Below, piece by piece: positions 1-7,663 of a stretch of DNA of 10,663 bases. Position numbers and translations under genes: made by a program. The notes beneath the pieces are model-generated. The model worked only from the letters and a program-made list of their open reading frames with translations, was not told the origin of the DNA and made no database searches. Location: positions 1 to 10,663 of the forward strand of contig JAITOG010000083.1 of NCBI GenBank assembly GCA_031290075.1. The letters run 5' to 3'. This DNA is from Holosporales bacterium (GTDB lineage Bacteria > Pseudomonadota > Alphaproteobacteria > BNTO01). The stretch's first letter is position 1. Each line of letters opens with the position of its first letter.

Positions 1-73
1 GCATAAACCTTCTAAATCTATAGCCTTTTTATATTTTTTCGTCTATTCGAAAATCTCATGCGTAGGCCCTGAC

Positions 74-156
74 TGGGGCCCCCAAAGAATGCGGATTTTA
101 ATTGCTGCCAATCCTTGAAACCCAAGAAGTTTGAATCCGCAATTTTTTGGGGTTTG
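74..156. repeat. Dispersed palindromic repeat, copy A
   Basis: Copy of a repeat found three times in this window (also 6354-6482 and, inverted, 7535-7663). It starts with the 8-bp palindrome GGGGCCCC (75-82). It can fold into a long imperfect hairpin: CCCCAAA (80-86) pairs with TTTGGGG (146-152) and TGCGGATT (90-97) pairs with AATCCGCA (134-141), leaving an internal segment containing TTGCTGCCAATCC. Copy A lacks the AT-rich tail (TATAAAACACC and onward) present in B and C. It lies about 95 bp downstream of the ankyrin gene's stop codon, in noncoding DNA. Similarity was aligned by eye. Confidence 0.85.
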
Positions 157-251
157 AGTATTCTCTGAAATAGTAAATTCTTTTATCAGAATCAATTTTT
201 ACCTGCAAAACGCCTAAGTTCAGATGAGAAATAAGAATTAAACTCTGTTAA

Positions 252-2057
252 TTATTCAAAAAACCCATTGCTTGTTGCTTGGTGCATGCCTGCGCATTCC
301 TTCCAAGTAATTTTTGTGAATTTTTTAGATGTAACAAGCTTTGCAAAGACTGATAAACTATCGTAATTTGTATTAAAAATTAAGAAGCCCTGATCATCAA
401 ATTCTTTTCTTACTCCTCCTTCCTCAATTATTTTTATCTTCATTATTTTTTCTAATGCTGCTGCCATATTTTGTCCTATATTATTCTTTTGAGTATCAAT
501 TCCTCCCTCTAAACATCTGTTTATAACAACAAGAAGATCTCCAAATTTTTGACATTCAGTAAGTCCATTTTCTGTGCGATAAGTATGTTTTTTTTGAAAT
601 ATTTCTTGGAAAAGTTTAAATAACACTTCTTTAAATTTATTTTCGTCTTCTTCCGCTCTTTCTGACTGCAATATAGTCATAATTTCATTATCATTAAGGC
701 CTAGCTCCTTTCCACAAGCTTTAGCTAATACTTCAAGAGCTTTAGGATTGTAGTCTGTATAGAGCATCAATGATTTAAGTAAATCCAGCTCAATATTTAC
801 ATTTGGGGCATTAAGTAAAGCATTAATGAGGTTTAAATTCCCACCTGCAGCTGCTAAACGAAGCGGAGTCGCTCCATTTTTATCTTCAATATTTACATTA
901 ACACCGGTAGCAAGTAAAGCAGTAGCGATCCCTAAATGCCCACCTGCAACTGCTAAATGAAGCGGAGTTGCTCCATCTTTATCTTTAATATTTGCAAAAA
1001 AACTAGTAACAGAAGTAACCCCCCCAGCTATATTCCCTGGATAATTTACATTAGCACCAACACGAGGAAGTAAAGCATTAACGATGTCTAAATGCCCACC
1101 CGCAGCTGCTGAATGAAGCGGAGTTCTTCCATTTCCATCTGTAGTATTTACATTAATACCATCACGAGGAAGTAAAGCATTAACGATGTCTAAATGCCCA
1201 TTCTCAGCCGCTGAATGAAGCGGAGTTCTTCCATTTCTATCTGTAGTATTTACATTAGCACCAACACGAGGAAGTAAAGCATTAACGATGCCTAAATGCC
1301 CATTCTCAGCCGCTGAATGAAGCGGAATTCTTCCATTTTCATCTGTAGCATTTACATTAATACCATCACGAGGAAGTAAAGCATTAACGATGTCTAAATG
1401 CCTATTCTCAGCCGCTAAATGAAGCGGAGTTCTTCTATTTTCATCTGTAGCATTTACCTCAGCACCAGCAGCAAGTAAAACATTAGCGGTGTCTAAATGC
1501 CCATTCGCAGCCGCTAAATGAAGCAGAGTAGTAGTGTTTTGAATATTATTTGAAAAACCAAATATTCTACCCCATATTCCAGGAATATTTATAGGAAAAG
1601 ACATCATTCTAGTATTAATAGTAACATACCTGCTATTATTAACATTAGCTCCCATGTAAATCAAAAATCTAGTAGCAAGTGTATAACCATCTCTTACTGC
1701 ATAATAAATTAAACTGTCACTAAAAAGCCAAATCATACCAAAAGATATTAAAGAATCTAGACATAGACTTCTTCTATTTCTCCAGATTGCTTTTAATAAA
1801 CTGATTCCGCTATTTCCGATAAATTTTAATGCAGTAATTCCTGCTGATTCTGGAGCTTGCACGGTACTCCGTCTACCTTCTATATTTTCAGAAATACCAC
1901 CTAAATTAAGGGGATTTTCCTGATTAGCGTTCAGAGATATAACAGGTTCACTTCCATAAGAAAAATTATTTATTCCTAAAGAAGCTAATAAAATAATCCC
2001 AACACCAATACCCAAGCCCAATTTCTGTTTACTAATTGTTTTATAAAAATTTTTCAT
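252..2057 (-). CDS. Secreted ankyrin-repeat protein, 601 aa
   Basis: Probable exported host-interaction protein built on ankyrin repeats; the target is unknown. Residues 1-35 look like a Sec signal peptide: basic start, hydrophobic core around 15-29, then the motif GINNFSYG (28-35) before the likely cut. Residues 36-110 match no family I know and include a hydrophobic stretch near 100-115. About eight ankyrin repeats follow: a degenerate one at 115-142, five tandem ones at about 176-338, then two at 363-390 and 397-422 after a 25-residue spacer (339-361). They carry the usual TPLHLAA...GHLDIVNALL pattern. Residues 425-601 are a non-ankyrin, charged helical tail I do not recognise. Repeats 3-6 are nearly identical in DNA (102-bp units), which implies recent expansion. 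The ATG at 2057 keeps the signal peptide; there is no clear Shine-Dalgarno, only an A-rich tract. The leader resembles that of the ankyrin gene at 6579-7331. Confidence 0.9.
   Translation of the reverse strand: MKNFYKTISKQKLGLGIGVGIILLASLGINNFSYGSEPVISLNANQENPLNLGGISENIEGRRSTVQAPESAGITALKFIGNSGISLLKAIWRNRRSLCLDSLISFGMIWLFSDSLIYYAVRDGYTLATRFLIYMGANVNNSRYVTINTRMMSFPINIPGIWGRIFGFSNNIQNTTTLLHLAAANGHLDTANVLLAAGAEVNATDENRRTPLHLAAENRHLDIVNALLPRDGINVNATDENGRIPLHSAAENGHLGIVNALLPRVGANVNTTDRNGRTPLHSAAENGHLDIVNALLPRDGINVNTTDGNGRTPLHSAAAGGHLDIVNALLPRVGANVNYPGNIAGGVTSVTSFFANIKDKDGATPLHLAVAGGHLGIATALLATGVNVNIEDKNGATPLRLAAAGGNLNLINALLNAPNVNIELDLLKSLMLYTDYNPKALEVLAKACGKELGLNDNEIMTILQSERAEEDENKFKEVLFKLFQEIFQKKHTYRTENGLTECQKFGDLLVVINRCLEGGIDTQKNNIGQNMAAALEKIMKIKIIEEGGVRKEFDDQGFLIFNTNYDSLSVFAKLVTSKKFTKITWKECAGMHQATSNGFFE
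1061..1468 (-). repeat. Tandem 102-bp ankyrin-coding repeats with 204-bp superperiod
   Basis: The word CACGAGGAAGTAAAGCATTA recurs exactly 102 bp apart, starting at 1061, 1163, 1265 and 1367, with a weaker relative at 1469. Each unit encodes one 34-residue ankyrin repeat. Units alternate: those encoding PRVGANVN alternate with those encoding PRDGINVN. This suggests that a two-unit (204-bp) block was duplicated, probably by unequal crossing-over or slippage. Because every unit is in frame, gain or loss of units would change repeat number without breaking the gene. Confidence 0.85.
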
Positions 2058-2100
2058 TTTTTTGTTTTAAATATACTGATACAATTCATATATATATATA

Positions 2101-2129
2101 TATATAACTTTTTTTTAAAAAAAATACAA
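2101..2129 (-). promoter_or_regulatory. Candidate promoter of the 601-aa ankyrin gene
   Basis: On the minus strand a -35-like TTGTAT (2129-2124) sits 17 bp from a -10-like TATATA (2106-2101), which places a start about 37 nt before the ATG. The spacer is a T7A8 run and the -10 lies in a 19-bp alternating AT tract (2088-2106). Both are slippage-prone. In DNA this AT-rich chance matches are common, so the call is tentative. Confidence 0.35.
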
Positions 2130-2300
2130 CATATTTTTATAATATTTTGCATTTTTCTTCGCCATAGCTTTCGATTGTACTTAATTGATGATATCCGCTA
2201 GAAACATTCGAGTCTATTGAAAATTTTGGGCATACTTTTACTTTCAAAAAATACATAGTATAATTTCACGATTTTTAAAGGAAATAAGTAAATTAAAATC

Positions 2301-5300
2301 TCATACACCAAATTTTGGAATTTCTAATTTAAATTTAATTGAACTATTTATACACGTTTCTACCTTTAGCTCAGGGAAAAATTTATTTTTCAATTTCTTT
2401 AATTCCCCTAATGCGCAATCATTTTCGCATTTTCTATCTCGTAACCATTCAGCTATATTCATATCTGGAGTTATAATAAAGTTGTTTAAAATATTCTCTT
2501 TGTATAATTCATATTCTTTAAAGAAAAGTTCTTCAATTGCTTGACTAGCTCTATCTTGTATAAATACAGAAAGAGTTTTTAATATTTCGGATACTTCCTT
2601 TACGATATCCGAAGAGCCTTCAAGATTTTGAGAGCAAGGAATATATGCGCTATTAATAGCTTCTGAAGTCTTTAAAAGATTTTCTGAAAATAAAGAAATT
2701 TTTTGAGCAATATTTATAATTATTTGAATTAATTCTTTAGTTTGAATTGATTCTTCAGAAAAAAATAAATTATTGTCTTTTTGTTCTTCAATTTTAATTA
2801 AAATCTTATTTAAATTTGATGTAATATTTTCTATATATTGAGCTCCTGCTGTTATACATAAATAATTACTTTCTGATTGTACGAAAAAATTGTACATATT
2901 ATTGGTATCATTATTTAAATTATCAAGTATAATACTTATTTCTTCTAATATTTCTTTATTTGTTAGTTTTTTAGCAGCTATATTTTCAAAAATATTCTTA
3001 ACAACATCGTATATTTTTAATACAGCTGGAAATAATAGGTTAAAGCAATTCTCTCCAGTTTGGAAAGTCTTTTTTAAATCACTAACTAACTTTCCTATTG
3101 TTTCTAATAATAAAGATAATTGAGAAAAATCTAAATAATTAAGATTATTATACAAACATAATTTATTATTTTGAAAAAGAATATTTAAGCAATTTAGAAG
3201 ATTTTGGTATTCATCGCATAAAATAGAAATATTCCCCAATAAATCTCCCCCTAAGTTATTGCAATTAGGCATTTGAATATTTGCTAAAACATTTTCAAGA
3301 TAAGTTTTTATATTTTTTGCAGAATCTAAAATTAGTTGAAAAATTCCATCTAAAGTGGAAGTTGTAGAAAAAGATGTTATGTATGGAATTTGATTTTTTT
3401 CACAAAACTTGATCATGCTTTTACTGAGGGAATTAATAGTTTCACTTATAGAAGAATGATATTCATCATATTTTACATGTAAACAATATTGTTGTTCTTG
3501 TTCATAATCTAAGTCTAACAACGAAAGTGCTGCCAAAATATGTATTATATTACCATTTAATATTCTAAGAAATTTATTAACTATATCCTGATTTTGAGAT
3601 ACAAAAGAAAATGGAATTTTTTCTAAATTTTTAGAGAAAATGGCCATACTTTTTGTAATTTTTGCAAAAAAATCCAAAAATTTGTTAGGACAAGATTTTT
3701 CAAAAAAGTTCGATAGATTCGTTGTATTTTGTGCAATTTGCTTAGCTTGTGTTTTTACATCGGAAAAAAATTGCTCAAGTAAAAATTCAGGAAACTTAAC
3801 ATTATTTAATGAATCGGCAATAATTTCGTAAGATGTGGAAATATTTTGTAAAACTTCAACAATCCATCCATTTCCATATATTTCAACATTATGAGACTCT
3901 GTATAAAAATTTTTCCAAAAATTTGAAATATTTTGTAAATTGGCTGCCATTTCTTCAAAAATTTGAGTTAAATCTTTTCTTGCATATGATTTATCGGGAA
4001 TTTCTGGAAATGATGTTTCTTTTAATAGTTCAGAAAGCTGTTTAAAAAGCTCATACACAGGAATACAAATTTCAGCACAATTTACAATAATATCGTTCGT
4101 GTTTTTTGCATTCAAAAAATTATCTGGAAGCTTTACTATCTGCGCTGTAATTAATTCAGTTTTTTCTGCTATTTGAATCATTATATTTCTAAAAATTTCA
4201 TTCTCTAGAAGATTTAATACTTGTCTTGATTTAATAATACTAGTATTACAATAACTTGATATTTTATTTAAAACATTTGCTAGTACGGAAAGATTTTGTT
4301 TCAGAGAGGTAAGAAAATAATTTCTTGTAATTAAATATACCGAATTAAAATTCTCTCTTAAAATTTCTAAATTTTCAATTAATATATTTAATTTAAATGC
4401 TTTGCAATTACTGCAATAATCAGTGATTAAATGGTCTTTTAATAATATTTGAAAATCCAAAAGCGTATTTGATATTACTTTTATTTCATCAAATATCCCT
4501 CCGGCTCTCCCCTGAGGAATTCTAAAATTTTCAGCAAAATTCTTTATTGCCTGAGAAAAATCATAAATTCTTAAAGGTATAGAGGTACACCAATTATTGT
4601 TTTGTAAAATTTGAAGTTCTTCATCTGTATCAAAACTTTTTATTAAAATTTGATATAAATTACTTATTTTTTCTTTAATATTTTGCGCATTAATATTATT
4701 AAAAATACATTCATTATTTTTAGATAAAGTATTAAAACAATTTTTCAAATCTTTTAAAAATTCATTAATTTTTTCAAATGTTTCCTTGTTAAAAAACTTC
4801 CAAGCATTTTCTTCTGTAAGCAAACCAATATTTTGCTGAAGCTTTTTAAGTACTGCACAAGAAAGATCAATAATAGAAACAATTTCCACGCATCCATTGC
4901 ATTTTTCTCTAAATAACAATTCGTTTAAAAGATTTTCTGTACTATCAATAAATTCTTTTCTATTTTGGTTTAATAGGAAATTTTCGATTTTTTTCTCTAA
5001 TTCTCCAGCACATATATATAATTTATTTATATTTTGACGTTCTTTATATGGGCTATCAGGCTTTTTTGCAAGAGCACGGCAAAGTTTTAAATCCTTCAAA
5101 AAATTTTGGCTATTAGGAAGATCAATATAATTTCTGGCTGAAAAGTTAAGGCGAGCATAATCTGGCAACATTATTTCCAATATCGAATAAAGAATTGAAA
5201 AAAGTGATTGAGAAGTTCTTTCTGCTTCAACACTAGGAAAAATAATGGTTTCTTTTTGATTTAAAATATTTAACAACTGCATAACCGTTGGGATAAGGTG

Positions 5301-6278
5301 TTCTGGAACTTGAGAGAATTCAATTTCTTGGACATCTCCTATTTTTTCCAAAAATTCAGAAAATCTACTTGGTGCTAAAAAAAACTCTTCTTTTGATAAA
5401 ATTTCAGCAATTTTGTTAAATAAGGCAAAAATTGTTGGCTTTTTTTCAATTTGTTCAAACAATAAAACATCAGAAGGAAGGCCAATTAATTGTTTAGTTA
5501 TTTGGAACTTTTCAGAAAGTAATGCTTCATGTCCTGAAATTTCCATTAATAATTTTTCAACAGAATTTTCATTTTTTAAAAGTAAAAAAAGAGGCTGTAT
5601 AGTAATGTTATAAATAAATTCTTTCAGGTTTGAAATTACTTCATCTATATCCACTATTTCATTTATAGCTATCAGCCCTGAAACCAATTTTTCATGTGGT
5701 AATTTATATGCATTTTCGTTAGTTAACATTTCTAAAGATGAATTTAAAATTTTTTGAAGTGTTTTTAATTTTACTAAAACAGTTTCATTATCAGCATTAT
5801 TAACCAATAACACTGAAAAAAGTTCTTCATTAATCGATTCTTTTAGGCTTTCTTTAATTAATTCAAAAATATAGTTCAATTTTCCCCACACTGTTGCTTT
5901 TTGAGGATTATTCAACCTATGTCCCAAATTTTTTAAAGCTCCTTCATAAGTAACTGATACATTGATTAAAGGAGATATGCTTTGAAGGATAGAAAGTATT
6001 ATCTCTTTAGGTAAAATAACAATAATAGTATTTAGGAAATTTTCTAAATAATTAATTGCATCAAAAATTGTTTTAAAAGAAAGGTCAGTTTCTTGAAGAT
6101 TTTGCCCAATAATTCCGGCAATAACATCTTTTTGCGTTCCTTCAAATTGATTAGTAATTTCGCTAACTCTAGTGCGAATTCCCTCAATTTCAAATTGTAT
6201 CTGTTCAATTCCTGTAGAAAATCCAATTTGTACAAAAAACAATATACAATATATTTTTCTAAATAGATGTTTAAACAA
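2301..6278 (-). CDS. Large secreted helical Cys-bearing repeat protein, 1325 aa, unknown function
   Basis: I do not recognise this family. Residues 1-23 form a good signal peptide: basic MFKHLFRK, a hydrophobic core, then GFSTG before a likely cleavage. The rest is predicted almost wholly helical, with leucine/isoleucine every 3-4 residues and many Asn, Lys and Glu. No transmembrane segment is evident after the signal. Residues 24-399 contain no cysteine; residues 400-1325 contain 26, an even number compatible with disulphides outside the cytoplasm. A degenerate unit of about 55-70 residues recurs, in which a Cys or Trp is followed 24-26 residues later by a proline: C564/P588, C734/P758, W805/P830, C863/P889, and more loosely C932/P965. 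The reading frame is long and intact, with AT-rich codon use like its neighbours. The start appears to be TTG at 6278: an in-frame stop lies four codons upstream and no ATG precedes the signal peptide. No Shine-Dalgarno is visible. A scaffold, adhesin-like or effector role is possible, but nothing in the sequence decides. Confidence 0.85.
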   Translation of the reverse strand: MFKHLFRKIYCILFFVQIGFSTGIEQIQFEIEGIRTRVSEITNQFEGTQKDVIAGIIGQNLQETDLSFKTIFDAINYLENFLNTIIVILPKEIILSILQSISPLINVSVTYEGALKNLGHRLNNPQKATVWGKLNYIFELIKESLKESINEELFSVLLVNNADNETVLVKLKTLQKILNSSLEMLTNENAYKLPHEKLVSGLIAINEIVDIDEVISNLKEFIYNITIQPLFLLLKNENSVEKLLMEISGHEALLSEKFQITKQLIGLPSDVLLFEQIEKKPTIFALFNKIAEILSKEEFFLAPSRFSEFLEKIGDVQEIEFSQVPEHLIPTVMQLLNILNQKETIIFPSVEAERTSQSLFSILYSILEIMLPDYARLNFSARNYIDLPNSQNFLKDLKLCRALAKKPDSPYKERQNINKLYICAGELEKKIENFLLNQNRKEFIDSTENLLNELLFREKCNGCVEIVSIIDLSCAVLKKLQQNIGLLTEENAWKFFNKETFEKINEFLKDLKNCFNTLSKNNECIFNNINAQNIKEKISNLYQILIKSFDTDEELQILQNNNWCTSIPLRIYDFSQAIKNFAENFRIPQGRAGGIFDEIKVISNTLLDFQILLKDHLITDYCSNCKAFKLNILIENLEILRENFNSVYLITRNYFLTSLKQNLSVLANVLNKISSYCNTSIIKSRQVLNLLENEIFRNIMIQIAEKTELITAQIVKLPDNFLNAKNTNDIIVNCAEICIPVYELFKQLSELLKETSFPEIPDKSYARKDLTQIFEEMAANLQNISNFWKNFYTESHNVEIYGNGWIVEVLQNISTSYEIIADSLNNVKFPEFLLEQFFSDVKTQAKQIAQNTTNLSNFFEKSCPNKFLDFFAKITKSMAIFSKNLEKIPFSFVSQNQDIVNKFLRILNGNIIHILAALSLLDLDYEQEQQYCLHVKYDEYHSSISETINSLSKSMIKFCEKNQIPYITSFSTTSTLDGIFQLILDSAKNIKTYLENVLANIQMPNCNNLGGDLLGNISILCDEYQNLLNCLNILFQNNKLCLYNNLNYLDFSQLSLLLETIGKLVSDLKKTFQTGENCFNLLFPAVLKIYDVVKNIFENIAAKKLTNKEILEEISIILDNLNNDTNNMYNFFVQSESNYLCITAGAQYIENITSNLNKILIKIEEQKDNNLFFSEESIQTKELIQIIINIAQKISLFSENLLKTSEAINSAYIPCSQNLEGSSDIVKEVSEILKTLSVFIQDRASQAIEELFFKEYELYKENILNNFIITPDMNIAEWLRDRKCENDCALGELKKLKNKFFPELKVETCINSSIKFKLEIPKFGV

Positions 6279-6312
6279 GGAAGTATTTTAAAAAAGAACT
6301 ACCTGAGTTTAT

Positions 6313-6342
6313 AGTATATGCATTGTGTTTATAAAAGGTAAA
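6313..6342 (-). promoter_or_regulatory. Candidate promoter of the 1325-aa protein gene
   Basis: On the minus strand TTTACC (6342-6337) and TATACT (6318-6313) are separated by 18 bp, predicting transcription from about 6306 and a leader of about 28 nt before the TTG at 6278. This fits the chosen start codon. Repeat copy B begins only a few bases upstream of the -35 box, so the repeat's insertion may have set the upstream boundary of this promoter. Confidence 0.4.
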
Positions 6343-6353
6343 CGGTTAGATAT

Positions 6354-6482
6354 ATACTGGGGCCCCAAAAGAATGCGGATTTTAATTGCTGCCAATCCTT
6401 TTAAATCCAAGAAGTTTGAATCCGCAATTTTTTGGGGTTTGGATATAAAACACCAGTTAAAATATCCATGAAGACAACTTCT
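6354..6482 (+). repeat. Dispersed palindromic repeat, copy B (left arm of an inverted pair)
   Basis: Full-length member of the same family as copy A. The perfect palindrome GGGGCCCC is at 6359-6366. The hairpin stems are CCCCAAAA (6363-6370) with TTTTGGGG (6430-6437) and TGCGGATT (6374-6381) with AATCCGCA (6419-6426). Beyond the hairpin it carries an AT-rich tail, TATAAAACACC and then TTAAAATATCC, running into ATGAAGACAACTTCT (6468-6482). Copy C carries the same head, hairpin and tail in the opposite orientation on the far side of the small ankyrin gene. Short reading frames across this repeat are by-products of it. Confidence 0.88.
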
Positions 6483-6491
6483 AAGCAGTAA
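6457..6491 (+). pseudogene. Fragment matching the 5' end of the uracil-DNA glycosylase gene
   Basis: Positions 6457-6482 match 7794-7819, the region around the start codon of the uracil-DNA glycosylase gene, at 25 of 26 bases by eye. The ATG at 6468 would encode MKTTSKQ and then stop, against MKTASEN in the intact gene; similarity ends within a few bases. It is either a transposed scrap of the gene or, equally, the tail of the repeat family, which also supplies the start of the intact gene (copy C carries the same 26 bp at 23 of 26). It is not expected to make a functional product. Confidence 0.5.
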
Positions 6492-6578
6492 TTTAAAAAG
6501 ATTCACACAAGCCTTTACCTAACCTTTTAGTAAAACCCCCTTAACAGCCTATTTCCATTGTAGGCCTGCTATAATTAT

Positions 6579-7331
6579 TTAGGCTAATAACCTCTTTACA
6601 GCTGCAAAATATGCTAAATCACGTGGTGCCCTTTTTACAGGTACAACTAAATCACGTGGTGTCCTTTTCCATTTATCTTTAACATCTTTCCTTGCTCCAG
6701 CAGCAAGTAATACTTTAGTACATTCTGTATGCCCTTTAGTTGCACAAATAATTGCGCCATAAAGTGGTGTCATTCCATAATAATCTTTACCCTCTTTATT
6801 TGCTCCAGCAGCAAGTAATACTTTAACAATTTCTATACTCCCTTTCCAAGCTGCTACATGAAGTGGTGTCTCTCCATCATTATCTTTAGCCTCTTTATCT
6901 GCACCATTTTTAAGTAATGTTTTAGCATCATTAATGCGTCCTTCTTGAATAGCTTCATGAAGTAGAAGAGGAGCTGGAGCGGGAACTAGAGCTAGAGCGG
7001 GAACTGGAGCTGGAGGAGCAGCAGGAACTGGAACAACAGCAGGAGCAGGAGCTGGAACTGGAGGAGCAGGACGAGTTATATTCCAAATAATTTTCGATAT
7101 TCCCACTGCTGCTACTATTGCTCCTCCTATAATCCACTTTCCTGGGTGTTCTTTAAAAGAATCTTTGCCATTTTTCCACAATTCTCCAACCCTTTCTATA
7201 GGGTGTAGTATTGCTTGGCCTATTCCCTCTGTTTCATGTATTGCTCTTGCATCACCTGCTGCCCCGTAAGAAATATTGCTTATTCCCAATAATGAAACAA
7301 GCAGCGCTGTAGTTTTATAAAATTCCTTCAT
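6579..7331 (-). CDS. Signal-anchored ankyrin-repeat protein, 250 aa
   Basis: Probable exported or membrane-anchored ankyrin protein of the host-interaction type. Domain order: signal peptide at 1-23 ending GISNISYG (16-23); a short charged region; a hydrophobic segment at about 66-85 that could span the membrane; a proline/alanine-rich linker at about 87-121 made of repeated PAP/PVP words; then about three ankyrin repeats (about 122-150, 153-185, 187-220) and a degenerate C-terminal one ending in VKRLLA. The linker would hold the ankyrin domain away from the membrane. An AAGGA-like ribosome site lies at a suitable distance before the ATG at 7331, and a promoter candidate lies upstream. The leader closely resembles that of the 601-aa ankyrin protein in both peptide and DNA. 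The gene sits inside a pair of long inverted repeats (6354-6482 and 7535-7663), suggesting acquisition or duplication as a unit. Targets are unknown. Confidence 0.9.
   Translation of the reverse strand: MKEFYKTTALLVSLLGISNISYGAAGDARAIHETEGIGQAILHPIERVGELWKNGKDSFKEHPGKWIIGGAIVAAVGISKIIWNITRPAPPVPAPAPAVVPVPAAPPAPVPALALVPAPAPLLLHEAIQEGRINDAKTLLKNGADKEAKDNDGETPLHVAAWKGSIEIVKVLLAAGANKEGKDYYGMTPLYGAIICATKGHTECTKVLLAAGARKDVKDKWKRTPRDLVVPVKRAPRDLAYFAAVKRLLA
6967..7071 (-). repeat. Low-complexity Pro/Ala-coding tract
   Basis: Plus-strand words GAGCTGGAGC, GGGAACT and GGAGCAG recur with a rough 18-bp period within the ankyrin gene and encode its proline/alanine linker. The tract is slippage-prone. It also creates a spurious serine/cysteine-rich reading frame in another frame of the same strand. 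Confidence 0.7.
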
Positions 7332-7376
7332 TCCCTTTACTTCCTTTAAAATAATCTAACAAACAACAATACAATT

Positions 7377-7406
7377 AGTATAATATATATTCCTTCTACA
7401 TTTCAA
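7377..7406 (-). promoter_or_regulatory. Candidate promoter of the 250-aa ankyrin gene
   Basis: On the minus strand TTGAAA (7406-7401) and TATACT (7382-7377) are 18 bp apart, predicting a start near 7370 and a leader of about 39 nt containing an AAGGA-type ribosome site before the ATG at 7331. This is the best-looking promoter in the window. Confidence 0.5.
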
Positions 7407-7534
7407 GTTTTATTTTATCTTTTTTTAACACATTGTAGCTAGTATGTTGTTGGGGGTTTTTAAAAGTGATTTTATTGGAAAGTTTTTGTTTTGTAAAAAT
7501 ACACTATAAGCTTCAATTGTGATATAAAAAAGTA

Positions 7535-7663
7535 AGAACTTGTCTTAATGGATATTTTAATTGGTGTTTTATACCCAAACCCAAAAAAAATGCGGATTAA
7601 AACTACTTGGATTTCAAGATTGGCAGCAATTAAAATCCACATTTTTTTGGGGGCCCCAGTATA
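7535..7663 (-). repeat. Dispersed palindromic repeat, copy C (right arm, inverted to B)
   Basis: Reverse-complement counterpart of copy B over its whole length. The GGGGCCCC head is at 7650-7657. The hairpin stem is TGCGGATT (7591-7598) against AATCCACA (7634-7641), with one mismatch relative to B. The tail TATAAAACACC and TTAAAATATCC lie at the left end (about 7550-7572 on the opposite strand). It also shares the 12 bases after the ATG-like position (AAGACAAGTTCT) with B and the glycosylase gene. Head and tail orientation put both tails facing the ankyrin gene. Confidence 0.85.

Noticed and set aside
1061..1468. Regular spaced repeats suggestive of a CRISPR array
   Set aside because: The units are 102-bp tandem coding repeats for ankyrin motifs, with no unique spacers between short repeats.
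2109..2124. T8A8 perfect palindrome as a terminator of the 1325-aa gene
   Set aside because: Pure A-T stem with no loop, about 180 bp beyond the stop; more likely ordinary AT-rich promoter DNA.
6246..6248. Lipoprotein reading of the 1325-aa protein with Cys11 as the lipidated residue
   Set aside because: The hydrophobic core lies after Cys11, not before it, and there is no lipobox.
6309..6506. Minus-strand 65-codon reading frame over repeat copy B
   Set aside because: It is the antisense translation of the repeat and its tail and overlaps the promoter of the 1325-aa gene.
6547..6565. Possible terminator of the 250-aa ankyrin gene (GCCTA/TAGGC stem)
   Set aside because: Only five base pairs, a 9-base loop, and no T-run on the minus strand.
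6955..7137. Serine/cysteine-rich reading frame
   Set aside because: Out-of-frame shadow of the proline/alanine-coding tract in the 250-aa ankyrin gene.
6354..7663. Insertion sequence or composite transposon
   Set aside because: No transposase is encoded between or beside the inverted repeats, and no clear target duplication was seen; kept only as a candidate non-autonomous cassette.
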